A DNA stretch of 64,000 nucleotides. Origin: Gordonia liuliyuniae. Its GTDB lineage: Bacteria > Actinomycetota > Actinomycetes > Mycobacteriales > Mycobacteriaceae. Below are positions 44,928 through 53,307 of this stretch, one piece after another; positions within the stretch are counted from its first letter, which is position 1; every line of letters starts with the position of its first letter. A program made the translations under genes and the position numbers. The notes beneath the pieces are model-generated. The model worked only from the letters and a program-made list of their open reading frames with translations. It was not told the origin of the DNA and did not search any database. The stretch spans positions 186,001-250,000 of the forward strand of contig NZ_JAKKOT010000002.1 of NCBI RefSeq assembly GCF_021739025.1, in the 5' to 3' direction.

Positions 44928-46297
44928 GCCGGGGCTCCTTCGCCTCGTCCTATCACCAAGTTGGCAGCCCACGCGATCAGCGCGCCGACCAGCAGAAACA
45001 CTCCCGCATAGAGGAGCCCCCGGTCGGCGTCCGACGACGCATAGAGCGCGGCGGCGACGGCGGCGCCTAGTGCCCCGCCGAGGTTGTGGAATGTCCAGGA
45101 CGCGCCGATGGCGAACCCGGACTCGGCTGCAGGCACCGCGGACAGAGCGGCGAGGGTTGCCGGTGCGAGGATCAACGCCCAGCCCAGTCCGAAGAACACG
45201 AAGCCGACGAGGAGCGTGACGAGCGATCCGGTCGACGCGCCGACCAGGACGGCGCCCGCAGTGACCGCCAATGCCGCGAACCCGTACCGCAGCGGTCCGG
45301 CGGGGCCGGCCTTGTCGACCCACCTTCCGACGTGGGGCGACGTCACCGCCATCGTCCCACTCACCAGCAACAATGATCCGCCGATCGCCGGGTCGCTCAG
45401 ACCGTGTCGGTCGGCCAGGTACGGAGGTAGCACCAAAAGCGCCGATGCATAGAACGCGGCCAGAAAGAAGTCCGACAGCAGGGCCGCGCGGAAACGTGGG
45501 TGTGCGAACAGGTCGATGCGCAACAGTGGATCGTCGGCCCGCCGTTCGACGGCCACCAGTGCGATCACGCCGACCGCGGCGATCGCGGCGGCGACGAGGA
45601 CGGGAGCACTGATCCACCCAATCGTCTCCGGCAGGGACACGAACGCGACCACCGCGGCGACTGTCACCGCCAGGAGCGCCTGGCCCGGCACGTCCAGAGC
45701 GGTGGTCGACCTCGGGGCCGGCGACGGGACCGCCGCGAGGATCAACGCGATCGCCGCCAGCCCGAACGGGACGTTGATCCAGAAGACCGCTCCCCAGCCG
45801 AAAGCGGGCACAAGGAGCCCGCCCAGCACCGGTCCGATCGCCAGCCCGACACCGTTCACCGCATACAGCCACCCCACGGCACGTCCACGCTCTCCCTCCG
45901 GGAACAGCTGTTCCACCAGTGTGGACGTGCCCGTGTACAGCACCGCGCACGCCGCACCCTGGACGAACCGCGCGGCGATGAGCCACCCGATGCCAGGCGC
46001 TAGCGCGGCGCCGACGGACGCGACGACGAACACTGCGAGCCCGACGAGCAGCACCGAGCGGCGCCCGCGCCGGTCGCCGAGACGCCCGGCGGTCACCATG
46101 AACATCGCGAGCGCGGTCAGGAATCCGCTCAGCACGAGCTGACTGGTGCCGATCGTGGTTCCGAGCTCTCGGGTGATCGACGGCAGAGCCGTCGATACGA
46201 TCGTCAGATCGATGCACCCGAGGAACGACGCCGTCGCCAACCCGATGAATCCTCCGGTACGGCGTCCGACACTCACATCGGCCTGCGCCACACTCAT
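44924..46297 (-). CDS. MFS transporter, DHA2-type exporter
   Basis: The 457-residue membrane protein has 12-14 helices. Conserved stretches are [60 protein letters not shown] and [20 protein letters not shown], all typical of drug and metabolite exporters. It directly follows the cyclodipeptide synthase gene with an ATGA overlap, so it is the probable exporter of the pathway product, as MFS proteins are in other cyclodipeptide clusters (for example pulcherriminic acid, bicyclomycin). I start at the ATG at 46297 ([10 protein letters not shown]); the longer upstream frame lies inside the synthase gene. Confidence 0.85.
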   Translation of the reverse strand: MSVAQADVSVGRRTGGFIGLATASFLGCIDLTIVSTALPSITRELGTTIGTSQLVLSGFLTALAMFMVTAGRLGDRRGRRSVLLVGLAVFVVASVGAALAPGIGWLIAARFVQGAACAVLYTGTSTLVEQLFPEGERGRAVGWLYAVNGVGLAIGPVLGGLLVPAFGWGAVFWINVPFGLAAIALILAAVPSPAPRSTTALDVPGQALLAVTVAAVVAFVSLPETIGWISAPVLVAAAIAAVGVIALVAVERRADDPLLRIDLFAHPRFRAALLSDFFLAAFYASALLVLPPYLADRHGLSDPAIGGSLLLVSGTMAVTSPHVGRWVDKAGPAGPLRYGFAALAVTAGAVLVGASTGSLVTLLVGFVFFGLGWALILAPATLAALSAVPAAESGFAIGASWTFHNLGGALGAAVAAALYASSDADRGLLYAGVFLLVGALIAWAANLVIGRGEGAPA

Positions 46298-46983
46298 CGC
46301 GCCGACCGCCGTTTCTTGAACCGCAACGGCAACCACGCCGCACCGCTCTCGACGAACAGGTCTCGAGTCGCCTGCATCGCGGTCGAGATCTGCTGCGGAT
46401 ACACGACGAAGTCGTACCCTTGCGCGGCCCACAGCGGTTGAATGATCGGGACCTCCTCGAGGAGGTAGGTGCGGCAGCCGGTGCGAACACGTTCCTCGTC
46501 GGGGAGGTCGTCACCGCGGCGCGCGACGAACCGATCGATGGTCGTGTCGATCGCAGACGCGTATGCGGCGTCGGACGCGTATGCGGCGCGCACTCGGTCG
46601 AGTGCCCGCGGATAGTCCGGGTCGCTGAGTGCGGCGTCCCAGCGCAAAATGTCGACGTCGGCGGTGAGAAGGTCGAGCAACCGGCGGTTGCGGGCCAGCC
46701 ACTGGTCGCCGCGACGGCGCGAGAAGCGGTACGCGCTACCCGGGTCAGCGTCGAGGTTGTGCCGTTGCAGTGTGTCGGCGACGGCGACGGTGACGCGTCC
46801 GAATCCGCTTCGGTTGAGCAGATCGATCGTCGCGCCGAGCTTCTCCCCCTCATGGTAATCGGCTCCGACGCTGACCAGCAGGATCGTCGAGCGGCCCGAG
46901 TAGTCGTAGTGCAGCCCTTTGAGATCGAATGCCGCCTTGTGCGACACCGAGCCGACGGGTGCGTCTGCGGTGGCGACGGACAT
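46294..46983 (-). CDS. tRNA-dependent cyclodipeptide synthase (CDPS), XYP subfamily
   Basis: The 229-residue enzyme uses two aminoacyl-tRNAs to make a cyclic dipeptide (diketopiperazine). CDPS hallmarks are all present: the nucleophile Ser38 in [57 protein letters not shown] (Tyr173, Glu177) and DFVVYPQQ (Tyr195-Pro196). The residue three after Ser38 is Ala, and Tyr-Pro occurs later, so it belongs to the XYP subfamily. The length is close to the family's typical 220-250. The ATG at 46983 overlaps the upstream oxygenase stop (TGATG); a GTG nine bases earlier is also in frame. Which amino acids are joined cannot be read from the sequence. Confidence 0.9.
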   Translation of the reverse strand: MSVATADAPVGSVSHKAAFDLKGLHYDYSGRSTILLVSVGADYHEGEKLGATIDLLNRSGFGRVTVAVADTLQRHNLDADPGSAYRFSRRRGDQWLARNRRLLDLLTADVDILRWDAALSDPDYPRALDRVRAAYASDAAYASAIDTTIDRFVARRGDDLPDEERVRTGCRTYLLEEVPIIQPLWAAQGYDFVVYPQQISTAMQATRDLFVESGAAWLPLRFKKRRSAR

Positions 46984-47813
46984 CAGCTCCACACCGCCAG
47001 CGGTTGCTCGTCGGCACGGACACCGATGAAGAGTCCGATCGTCACGCGAGGCCGATCGGCGGACGGCGCGACCGCATGGACTCTGCGTGGATCGATGAAA
47101 ATCGCCTCCCCCACAGTCGGCTTCACCGTCACCGCGGGCTCGCCGACGATGCTCCGGTCGACGCCCCAGGCACGCCCGCCGGACAGCTCGCGGTAGTCGT
47201 CTTCGGTGGGGAACGAATCCCAGATCTCGAGTTCGCCGCCGACGTCCGGCACGTCGAGGTACACGTTCACCGACAGCTGCCTGCGGATCCCGAGGCCCCC
47301 GTCCGGCAGGTTGCGTTGGACGTTGTCGGTGTGAGGCTCCAGGTCGACGCCCGCCTGCTGGTAGCGGACGACGCCCGCGAAGAACTTGCGACTCTCAGAC
47401 TCGAGGAGGGTGGCTCCGAACGGCCAGGTCTCGTCGAGCAGGAGCCGAACGCTGTCGGACGGGTACGGGTAAGGCGCAGCGAGCGATCGCAGCGAACGCC
47501 GGTGGCCCGCCGCTTCGTCGAAGTACTCGGCCTCCCGCCCCGGACCGGTCTCGGAGAACGCATGTCCGATGCGCCTGAACTGTGGGTCAGTAGCGAGCGG
47601 TCCATGATCGTCCCGTCCGACGAACACCCTGCGCAGCCCGTCGAGGGCGTCGGCATCGATCAGCCCCGGAACCCGCACGGCGTAGACGTCGCCTTTGAGC
47701 AACTGAAGCAGATGGTCGGCGGAGAAGTCGTCCGCCGCCGTGGTCGCGACGCGCGGATGCCCGTCGGCGGTCCCGCCCGGGCCGTCTACCCGGGTATCGA
47801 ATGTCGTGGTCAT
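46983..47813 (-). CDS. 2-oxoglutarate/Fe(II)-dependent oxygenase
   Basis: The 276-residue non-haem iron oxygenase has the facial triad His161-x-Asp163 (LEPHTDN) and His246 (RRVHAVAP), and the 2-oxoglutarate-binding Arg256 in [11 protein letters not shown]. It is of the 2OG-FeII_Oxy_3 type. It is the first gene of the operon, with its end overlapping the cyclodipeptide synthase start, so hydroxylation, desaturation or another oxidation of the cyclic dipeptide is the natural inference; 2OG oxygenases tailor the CDPS product in bicyclomycin biosynthesis. An amino-acid substrate before tRNA loading is less likely. I start at the ATG at 47813 ([11 protein letters not shown]). Confidence 0.85.
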   Translation of the reverse strand: MTTTFDTRVDGPGGTADGHPRVATTAADDFSADHLLQLLKGDVYAVRVPGLIDADALDGLRRVFVGRDDHGPLATDPQFRRIGHAFSETGPGREAEYFDEAAGHRRSLRSLAAPYPYPSDSVRLLLDETWPFGATLLESESRKFFAGVVRYQQAGVDLEPHTDNVQRNLPDGGLGIRRQLSVNVYLDVPDVGGELEIWDSFPTEDDYRELSGGRAWGVDRSIVGEPAVTVKPTVGEAIFIDPRRVHAVAPSADRPRVTIGLFIGVRADEQPLAVWS

Positions 47814-48220
47814 CGTGCACCTCCCCTGTCCGGACCGTCGCCGGACTTCGTTCGATCTCGATCGGCCCAGGGGCCTGGACCGCCACACGTCGATCGATCA
47901 CGAGCGGGCGAAGAACCGGCAGAGTCGCCCGGTGGCGGGTTCATCGTCTCTGGCATTAGCACCTGGTGGAGGATCCACGGTTGCTGCGGCGTCAAAGAGC
48001 CAGTCTCTCGGCCGCTCGTGATGAATGTCTGTGCATTGGAAACCTATGCGCGGCACTGCTTTCCCATCAATGGCCGATACCGCGCTCGCCGGATTCCCGC
48101 GCAGGTCGGAGCCTATTAATCGGCGCGCACGTAATCGAGGGTCTTCTCACCGTCGGAACAGAATGCTACGTTCATGTAGGAAATGGTCCTACACCACCGT
48201 AGGAATCTGAGAAGGGCACC
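47814..48220. promoter_or_regulatory. Divergent promoter region, cyclodipeptide operon and acyl-CoA dehydrogenase operon
   Basis: This region separates two operons that run in opposite directions. The right end carries a palindrome (separate entry) and a possible extended -10 element TGCTACGTT (about 48164-48172). The left end, next to the oxygenase gene, shows no clear operator. No gene is supported inside it. Confidence 0.45.
48175..48193. promoter_or_regulatory. Inverted repeat, probable TetR operator
   Basis: TGTAGGA-AATGG-TCCTACA is a perfect 7-bp inverted repeat about 30 bases upstream of the acyl-CoA dehydrogenase start. A further GTAGGAA half-site follows at 48199-48205. The TetR at the end of this operon (51167) is the likely ligand. 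Confidence 0.65.
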
Positions 48221-50095
48221 ATGGAGATCTTCAATCCGACGACGCACACGTTCGACGAGTTCGACACTGCGACGCAGCGCATCCTGCGCAAGACCGTCGA
48301 CTACTTCGAGGACCTCGGCAAGGCACGGCTGCTTGCCGACACCCGAGACCGGGTCTGGTACCAGGACTTCCTCGACTTCAACCGGCGCGAGCGGGTGTTC
48401 GCCACTTTCCTGACACCGAAGGCACTCGCCGACGGCGATCGCGACAAGCGGTGGGACACCGCGCGCAACGCCCGGATGAGTCAGATCCTCGGCTTCTACG
48501 GCATGCAGTACTGGTACGTATGGCAGGTCACCGTGCTTGGTCTGATGCCGATCTGGCAGAGCACCAATGCGGCCGCGAAGAAGCGTGCGGCGGCCCTCCT
48601 GGACGACGGCGACATCTTCGCGTTCGGATTGTCGGAGAAGGAGCACGGCGCGGACGTCTACTCCACCGACATGCTGCTCGAACCCGGCGACGGCGGATTC
48701 ACCGCGAACGGCGGCAAGTACTACATCGGCAACGGCAACCAGGCGCGGATGGTGTCGGTGTTCGGGCGACGGTCCGACACACCCGTCATCGACTCTGCGG
48801 ACTCCACCCGCCGGATCTCCGACGACGAGTACGCCGGCTACATGTTCTTCGCGGCCGACTCGCAGCACGCGAACTACCGGCTGCACAAGAACGTCGTCGA
48901 CTCGCAGATGTACGTCGCGGCGTTCGATCTGCACGACTATCCAGTCGCGTCCGACGACGTGCTCCACACCGGCCGCGCCGCCTTCGACGCGGCGATGAAC
49001 ACGGTGAACGTCGGAAAGTTCAACCTGGGTTTCGGGGCTGTGGGCGCGTGCGAGAACGCGATGTTCGAGGCGTTGACGCACGCCGACAACCGCATCCTCT
49101 TCGGTCACCGGGTGACTGAGTTCCCTCAGGTGAAGGCCCTCGTGTCCGACAGTTACGCGCGCCTGGCCGGGATGAAGCTGTTCAGCGAGCGCGCCGTCGA
49201 CTACATGCGGTCGGCCAACCGCGACGATCGTCGATACCTGTTGATCAGCGCGATCGAGAAGATGTCGGTGACCCGTGCCGGACAGAAGGTGTACGAGGAC
49301 ATCGCGGACGTGATCGCGGCGCGCGGCTTCGAGAACGACATGATGTTCCCGAACGGCCTCACCTCGATGTTCGGGCTGCCCCGCCTGGAGGGCACCGTCC
49401 ACGTGAACATGGCGTTGTCGCTGAAGTTCATGCCCGCCTACATGTTCAGTCCGACCGACGTCGGGCTGCTGGCCCTCAAGCATGTTCCGGCCGTCGCACC
49501 GTTGACCGGGGCGCTGCGCTGGGCGGGACAGCGGGCGGCGGGCGTGGTGCCGCGGCTGCGTTCCGAGACGGCCAAGGCCACGGTGCGTCGCGTCCCGGTA
49601 CGACGCGACGCCGCCGACGACTCGTTTCTGTTCCACCAGGGGCCGAGCTCGGGGCTCGGCGCAATCACGTTCCCCGACTGGCGACCGGTGTTCACCGAGT
49701 TCGCACACATCCCGAACGTCGCGGTCTTCACCGAGCAGGCACTCGCCTTCCAAGCGCTGCTCGCGGCCGCAGAGCCGACAGCCGACCAGCGCAGTGACGT
49801 CGACTTCCTGTTCGCGATCGGCGAGCTGTTCACGCTGATCCCGTACGCACAGCTCGTACTGGAACAGTCGCGGATCGAAGGCGCGGACACCGATGTGCTC
49901 GACCATCTCTTCGACATCTTTGTCCGCGAGTTCTCCCGGCACGCGGTGACCCTGCACGGGAAGCCGACGGCGACCCCGATGCAGCAGTCGCGGGCGCTCG
50001 ACCTCGTCCGACGTCCGGTCGCCGACCTCGACCGGGCCGACCGAGTCTTGGAACGGGCGCGCGGCCTCGCGGGCGCCTACACGATGAAGCCCTGA
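48221..50095 (+). CDS. Acyl-CoA dehydrogenase family protein
   Basis: A large (624-residue) flavoprotein of the acyl-CoA dehydrogenase/oxidase superfamily. The middle domain contains FAFGLSEKEHGADVYSTDML and NGGKYYIGNGNQARMVSVFG, which contact FAD and substrate. The helical C-terminal domain has FGAVGACENAMFEALTHADN, RILFGHRVTEFPQVKALVSD and RAGQKVYEDIADVIAARGFE. The extra C-terminal 200 residues are longer than in classical short-chain members. It would oxidise an acyl-CoA at the alpha-beta bond. It forms an operon with an MpaB-type oxygenase and a TetR gene. Confidence 0.8.
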   Translation: MEIFNPTTHTFDEFDTATQRILRKTVDYFEDLGKARLLADTRDRVWYQDFLDFNRRERVFATFLTPKALADGDRDKRWDTARNARMSQILGFYGMQYWYVWQVTVLGLMPIWQSTNAAAKKRAAALLDDGDIFAFGLSEKEHGADVYSTDMLLEPGDGGFTANGGKYYIGNGNQARMVSVFGRRSDTPVIDSADSTRRISDDEYAGYMFFAADSQHANYRLHKNVVDSQMYVAAFDLHDYPVASDDVLHTGRAAFDAAMNTVNVGKFNLGFGAVGACENAMFEALTHADNRILFGHRVTEFPQVKALVSDSYARLAGMKLFSERAVDYMRSANRDDRRYLLISAIEKMSVTRAGQKVYEDIADVIAARGFENDMMFPNGLTSMFGLPRLEGTVHVNMALSLKFMPAYMFSPTDVGLLALKHVPAVAPLTGALRWAGQRAAGVVPRLRSETAKATVRRVPVRRDAADDSFLFHQGPSSGLGAITFPDWRPVFTEFAHIPNVAVFTEQALAFQALLAAAEPTADQRSDVDFLFAIGELFTLIPYAQLVLEQSRIEGADTDVLDHLFDIFVREFSRHAVTLHGKPTATPMQQSRALDLVRRPVADLDRADRVLERARGLAGAYTMKP

Positions 50096-50124
50096 CCCAT
50101 CACACCCTGACCATCGGAGAATCC

Positions 50125-51120
50125 ATGACTACCCAGAGTCCGTCACGCCCCGCATTCAGCGACCCGACGATGCCGCTGCGGGAGACCGACTACGGCTTCT
50201 TCGGCCCCGACTCCCCCACCTGGAAGGTGTGGACGTCGCCGACCGCGTTGATCGGCTTCCAGCGAGCCGTCACGCTCGAACACTTCGATCCCGATCTGAC
50301 GGCGTCGGTCGCCGACGTCGGCGGCATCTACAGCGACCCGTACGGGAGGCTGGACCATACGTTTGCGTACTTCCTGATCGCCGCGGTCGGCGACAGCCGG
50401 ATGGCGGTGACTGCCGCCGACCATCTGATGAAGGTGCACGCGGTGTCCACCGGGATCGAGCCGATCGCCGGGAAACGGTACAGCGCGAACAATCCCGCGT
50501 CGCAGCTGTGGATCCACGTGACGGGCTGGCATTCGGTCCTCAAGTGCTACGAGATGTACGGGCCGGGCGCGTTGACGCCGGACGAGGAGCAGCGGTTCTG
50601 GGCCGACTGCGTGGTGGCCGCCGAGTTGCAGACGTGTCGCCCATCGGACGTGCCGACGTCGCGCGACGAAGTGCACGACTACTTCGAGTCGGTCCGGCCG
50701 ACTCTGTGCGTATCCGAACGCGCCCGACGCGGCATGCACTACCTGCTGCACACGCCGCTCGACCGCGGGCCGCGGGTGTGGGCGTCGAGCCGTCTCGTCG
50801 CACCAGCCGCAATCGCGACGCTGCCGAAGTGGATGCGGACGCTCGGCGGGTTCGACCAGCCTGCCGCCGTCGACGTCGCCTACCGGGCAGCGACGCGGGC
50901 CGCGGTGAGCAGCATGTCCCGAAGCCCGGAGTTGATGGACCGGCTCGTGTCGAAGGCGATCGGACCGATGACCGGCAGGCTGTACCGCCAGCATCGCCAT
51001 GCGGGGACACCGATGTTCGCGCACACGGTGACCGTCGCCGATGCACGCGCGAAGTACCTCGGTGCCCCCGGCGGAGTCGGATCTGCTCCCTACCCCGACG
51101 GAGTCGGAGCTTCTCACTGA
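50125..51120 (+). CDS. MpaB-type oxygenase (DUF2236 family)
   Basis: The 331-residue protein belongs to the DUF2236/MpaB group, whose known members are haem-dependent oxygenases such as the rubber oxygenase Lcp and the fungal mycophenolate enzyme MpaB'. It has the pattern RAVTLEHFDPDLTASVADVG, DPYGRLDHTFAYFLIAAVGD with His-Thr-x-x-Tyr, KRYSANNPASQLWIHVTGWH, and SVLKCYEMYGPGALT. It contains several His that may bind haem. It lies 29 bases after the acyl-CoA dehydrogenase gene. The substrate is unknown; the pairing suggests oxidation of a lipid or terpenoid acyl chain. Confidence 0.75.
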   Translation: MTTQSPSRPAFSDPTMPLRETDYGFFGPDSPTWKVWTSPTALIGFQRAVTLEHFDPDLTASVADVGGIYSDPYGRLDHTFAYFLIAAVGDSRMAVTAADHLMKVHAVSTGIEPIAGKRYSANNPASQLWIHVTGWHSVLKCYEMYGPGALTPDEEQRFWADCVVAAELQTCRPSDVPTSRDEVHDYFESVRPTLCVSERARRGMHYLLHTPLDRGPRVWASSRLVAPAAIATLPKWMRTLGGFDQPAAVDVAYRAATRAAVSSMSRSPELMDRLVSKAIGPMTGRLYRQHRHAGTPMFAHTVTVADARAKYLGAPGGVGSAPYPDGVGASH

Positions 51121-51166
51121 ACCGTAGGGTTGGAGGTTGCTTCGACGAATCGAGCGGGAGGCGGGT

Positions 51167-51802
51167 GTGGCGGTGGTTTCTCGCACGTCACGGACGCGTG
51201 CACCGCACCTCGGTCCGGGCCGCCGCCGTCCGCAGATCTTGGATGCGGCGTTGGAGATCGCCAGCCGCGACGGCATCTCATCGGTGACGATGGCCGCCGT
51301 CGCATCGGCTCTCGACGTGACACGGCCGGTCGTGTATGCCGCCTACCCGAGCCGGTCGGAGATACTCGGCGCGTTGATCGCTCGGGAGGAGACGTATCTC
51401 GGCGAAGCGTTGTCGAGCATTCTCCGCGACCGCCGCGTGGACGCGACCGAATCGGTGTTCGTGGAAGGATTCCAGTCGCTGCTCGAAGCGGTCGACGCGC
51501 GGCCGGAGTCGTGGCAGCTCCTGTACGGGAACCCGGATGCGGAGGTCACGGACCTGTTCGGTCGGGGCCGCGCATTCGTGCTCGCCCGCTGCTGCGATCT
51601 TCTGCGGCCGACGCTCACCGCGTGGGGGACGCAGGACGCAGACCGAAAGCTGACCGCACTCGTCGAGTTCTGGGTGTCGTCGGGCGAGGGAGCAGTCCGG
51701 ACGCTGCTCGCATCACGGGAGGCGGACGACGGCGCGTGGACGCCGTACGACCTCGGCGCGTTCGTCGGCGCGGCGGTGTACCGCGGACTCCGCGGAGCCT
51801 GA
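51167..51802 (+). CDS. TetR/AcrR family transcriptional regulator
   Basis: A regulator of about 211 residues. The helix-turn-helix reads RRRPQILDAALEIASRDGIS with VTMAAVASALDVTRPVVYAAYPSR. It ends AAVYRGLRGA, and this end is duplicated, slightly changed, 1.5 kb downstream (53229-53295). I use the GTG at 51167, with GGGAGG five bases before it; a TTG at 51137 is the alternative. It closes the acyl-CoA dehydrogenase/MpaB operon and probably acts on the palindrome at 48175-48193. Confidence 0.8.
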   Translation: MAVVSRTSRTRAPHLGPGRRRPQILDAALEIASRDGISSVTMAAVASALDVTRPVVYAAYPSRSEILGALIAREETYLGEALSSILRDRRVDATESVFVEGFQSLLEAVDARPESWQLLYGNPDAEVTDLFGRGRAFVLARCCDLLRPTLTAWGTQDADRKLTALVEFWVSSGEGAVRTLLASREADDGAWTPYDLGAFVGAAVYRGLRGA

Positions 51803-51804
51803 CT
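51736..51804 (+). repeat. Direct repeat, copy 1 (3' end of the TetR gene)
   Basis: This 69-base segment ends at the TetR stop and recurs at 53229-53295 with about 64 matching positions. The two copies flank the nhaA gene. Copy 1 is the functional gene end. Confidence 0.7.
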
Positions 51805-51831
51805 CTGTACGCGTCATCTGGGAACCGTTCA

Positions 51832-53082
51832 CTAGACGACGGGCCCCGACGCCCTTCGATTCCGAGCTGCGAGGACTGTGCCGGCTAGGATCGCGGATGC
51901 GGTCGATGCGATCAGGATCGCGGTTTTACCGTGTTCCAGGGCTGTGATGTCGTCACCAATACTCAGTTCAGCGACCAGCAGCGACACGGTGAACCCGATA
52001 CCGGCGAGGGCTCCGACGCAAGCGAGATCGCCCCACCTGACAGATGGGTCAAGCTCACTGCGCGTGTAGCGAACCGTCAGCCACGTAGCGGCCACAATGC
52101 CGACGGGCTTACCGACGACGAGCCCGAGCAGGACGCCGATCGCGATCGGGTCTGTGAACATGTTCCCCAAACCTGTGAGACCGCCGACCGTCACACCCGC
52201 GGACAAGAATGCGAACGCAGGCACCGCGAACCCCGCCGAGATCGGGCGGAACCGATGCTCGAACTCCTCGGCGAGACCGGCCCCGCCTCGTCGAACAGGG
52301 ACCATGAAACCAAGCACAACTCCGGCGATCGTGGCGTGGATTCCGGAGGCGTGCACGAGCGCCCAGGCAACCACCCCGAGAGGGAGCAACACCACCCACG
52401 CCGCCCAGCGCCGTTCCGAGAACCAGTCCGCCCAGCGGTGCGCAAGCACTGCGAACACCACAATCGGCACGATGGCGACCAACAACGGGATCGGCTTCAC
52501 CTGTTCGGTGTAAACAACTGCAATGATCGCGATAGCGATCAGGTCATCGACCACAGCGAGCGTCAGCAAGAACAGTCGAAGCGCAGCGGGCAGCCCGCGT
52601 CCCACGACGGCGAGCACAGCGACCGCGAACGCGATGTCGGTGGCGGTCGGAATCGCCCAGCCATCGACACCGTCACGACCCCAGTTGACCGCCAGATAGA
52701 TGGAGGCGGGAACAACCACGCCGCCGACAGCGGCGAACACCGGAACGATCGCGGTGCGTATCGACCGTAGTTGCCCGGCGACGATCTCTCGCTTCAACTC
52801 CAGTCCGACGAGGAAGAAGAAGATCGCGAGCAGACCGTCCGACGCCCACTGCCCGACCGTCAAATCGAGATACCAAGGCGCATAACCGATCGTGGTGTCG
52901 CGAAGGCTCTCGTAGGTGTCAGCGAGCGGGGTGTTCGCCATGACGATGGCGGCGATCGCAGCGGCGACGAGCAAGAACCCGCCGATCGTCTCGCGGCGAA
53001 GTAGCTCAATGACTCGTCGCGTCTCGGCAACGGGACCACGCTGGAAGACGCGGCCGACCACGGGGCTGTCGGTGTGGGGCAT
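51832..53082 (-). CDS. nhaA: Na+/H+ antiporter NhaA
   Basis: The 416-residue antiporter extrudes Na+ (or Li+) in exchange for protons. It has LLAIFFFLVGLELKREIVAG, the pore motif IPTATDIAFA (about 144-153) and the ion-binding Asp179-Asp180 in LAVVDDLIAIAII, and ends with the usual later helices GALAGIGFTVSLLVAELS. The length is normal. It is oriented against its neighbours and lies between two copies of the TetR 3' end, so it looks inserted between that TetR gene and the LLM gene. It probably serves salt or pH tolerance. Confidence 0.9.
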   Translation of the reverse strand: MPHTDSPVVGRVFQRGPVAETRRVIELLRRETIGGFLLVAAAIAAIVMANTPLADTYESLRDTTIGYAPWYLDLTVGQWASDGLLAIFFFLVGLELKREIVAGQLRSIRTAIVPVFAAVGGVVVPASIYLAVNWGRDGVDGWAIPTATDIAFAVAVLAVVGRGLPAALRLFLLTLAVVDDLIAIAIIAVVYTEQVKPIPLLVAIVPIVVFAVLAHRWADWFSERRWAAWVVLLPLGVVAWALVHASGIHATIAGVVLGFMVPVRRGGAGLAEEFEHRFRPISAGFAVPAFAFLSAGVTVGGLTGLGNMFTDPIAIGVLLGLVVGKPVGIVAATWLTVRYTRSELDPSVRWGDLACVGALAGIGFTVSLLVAELSIGDDITALEHGKTAILIASTASAILAGTVLAARNRRASGPVV

Positions 53083-53228
53083 CAGGCTCCTCGAATCGGT
53101 ACGACGACATAGACGCCGACCAGACTTCCCGGCACACCAGGTCTCAGCCTACGGGCCGCGAGAAGCGCCATCCAGCCAGTAGCCGGTTGTCTACTGCAGC
53201 GGTCCTCTTCCTACCTGACGCAAAGTAC

Positions 53229-53295
53229 GTGGACGCGTACGCCTCGGCGCGTTCGTCGGTGTGACGGTGTACCGCGGACTCCGCGGAGCCTGACT
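53229..53295 (+). repeat. Direct repeat, copy 2 (remnant of the TetR 3' end)
   Basis: A copy of 51736-51804 with three substitutions and two one-base deletions. It still reads FVGVTVYRGLRGA and a stop in one frame, compared with FVGAAVYRGLRGA in the gene. It ends just before the LLM oxidoreductase gene and marks the right boundary of the nhaA-containing insert. Confidence 0.7.
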
Positions 53296-53307
53296 ACTCT
53301 GGCCACC

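Noticed and set aside
44334..46853. 839-codon minus-strand frame spanning CDPS, MFS and LLM genes
   Set aside because: Only its last 200 codons (from 44927) encode a recognisable protein; the rest is an arginine-rich off-frame reading of the CDPS and MFS genes.
48116..49957. 613-codon minus-strand open frame opposite the acyl-CoA dehydrogenase gene
   Set aside because: It mirrors a clearly homologous gene on the other strand; its His/Val/Glu/Arg-rich composition is the usual antisense artefact of high-GC codons.
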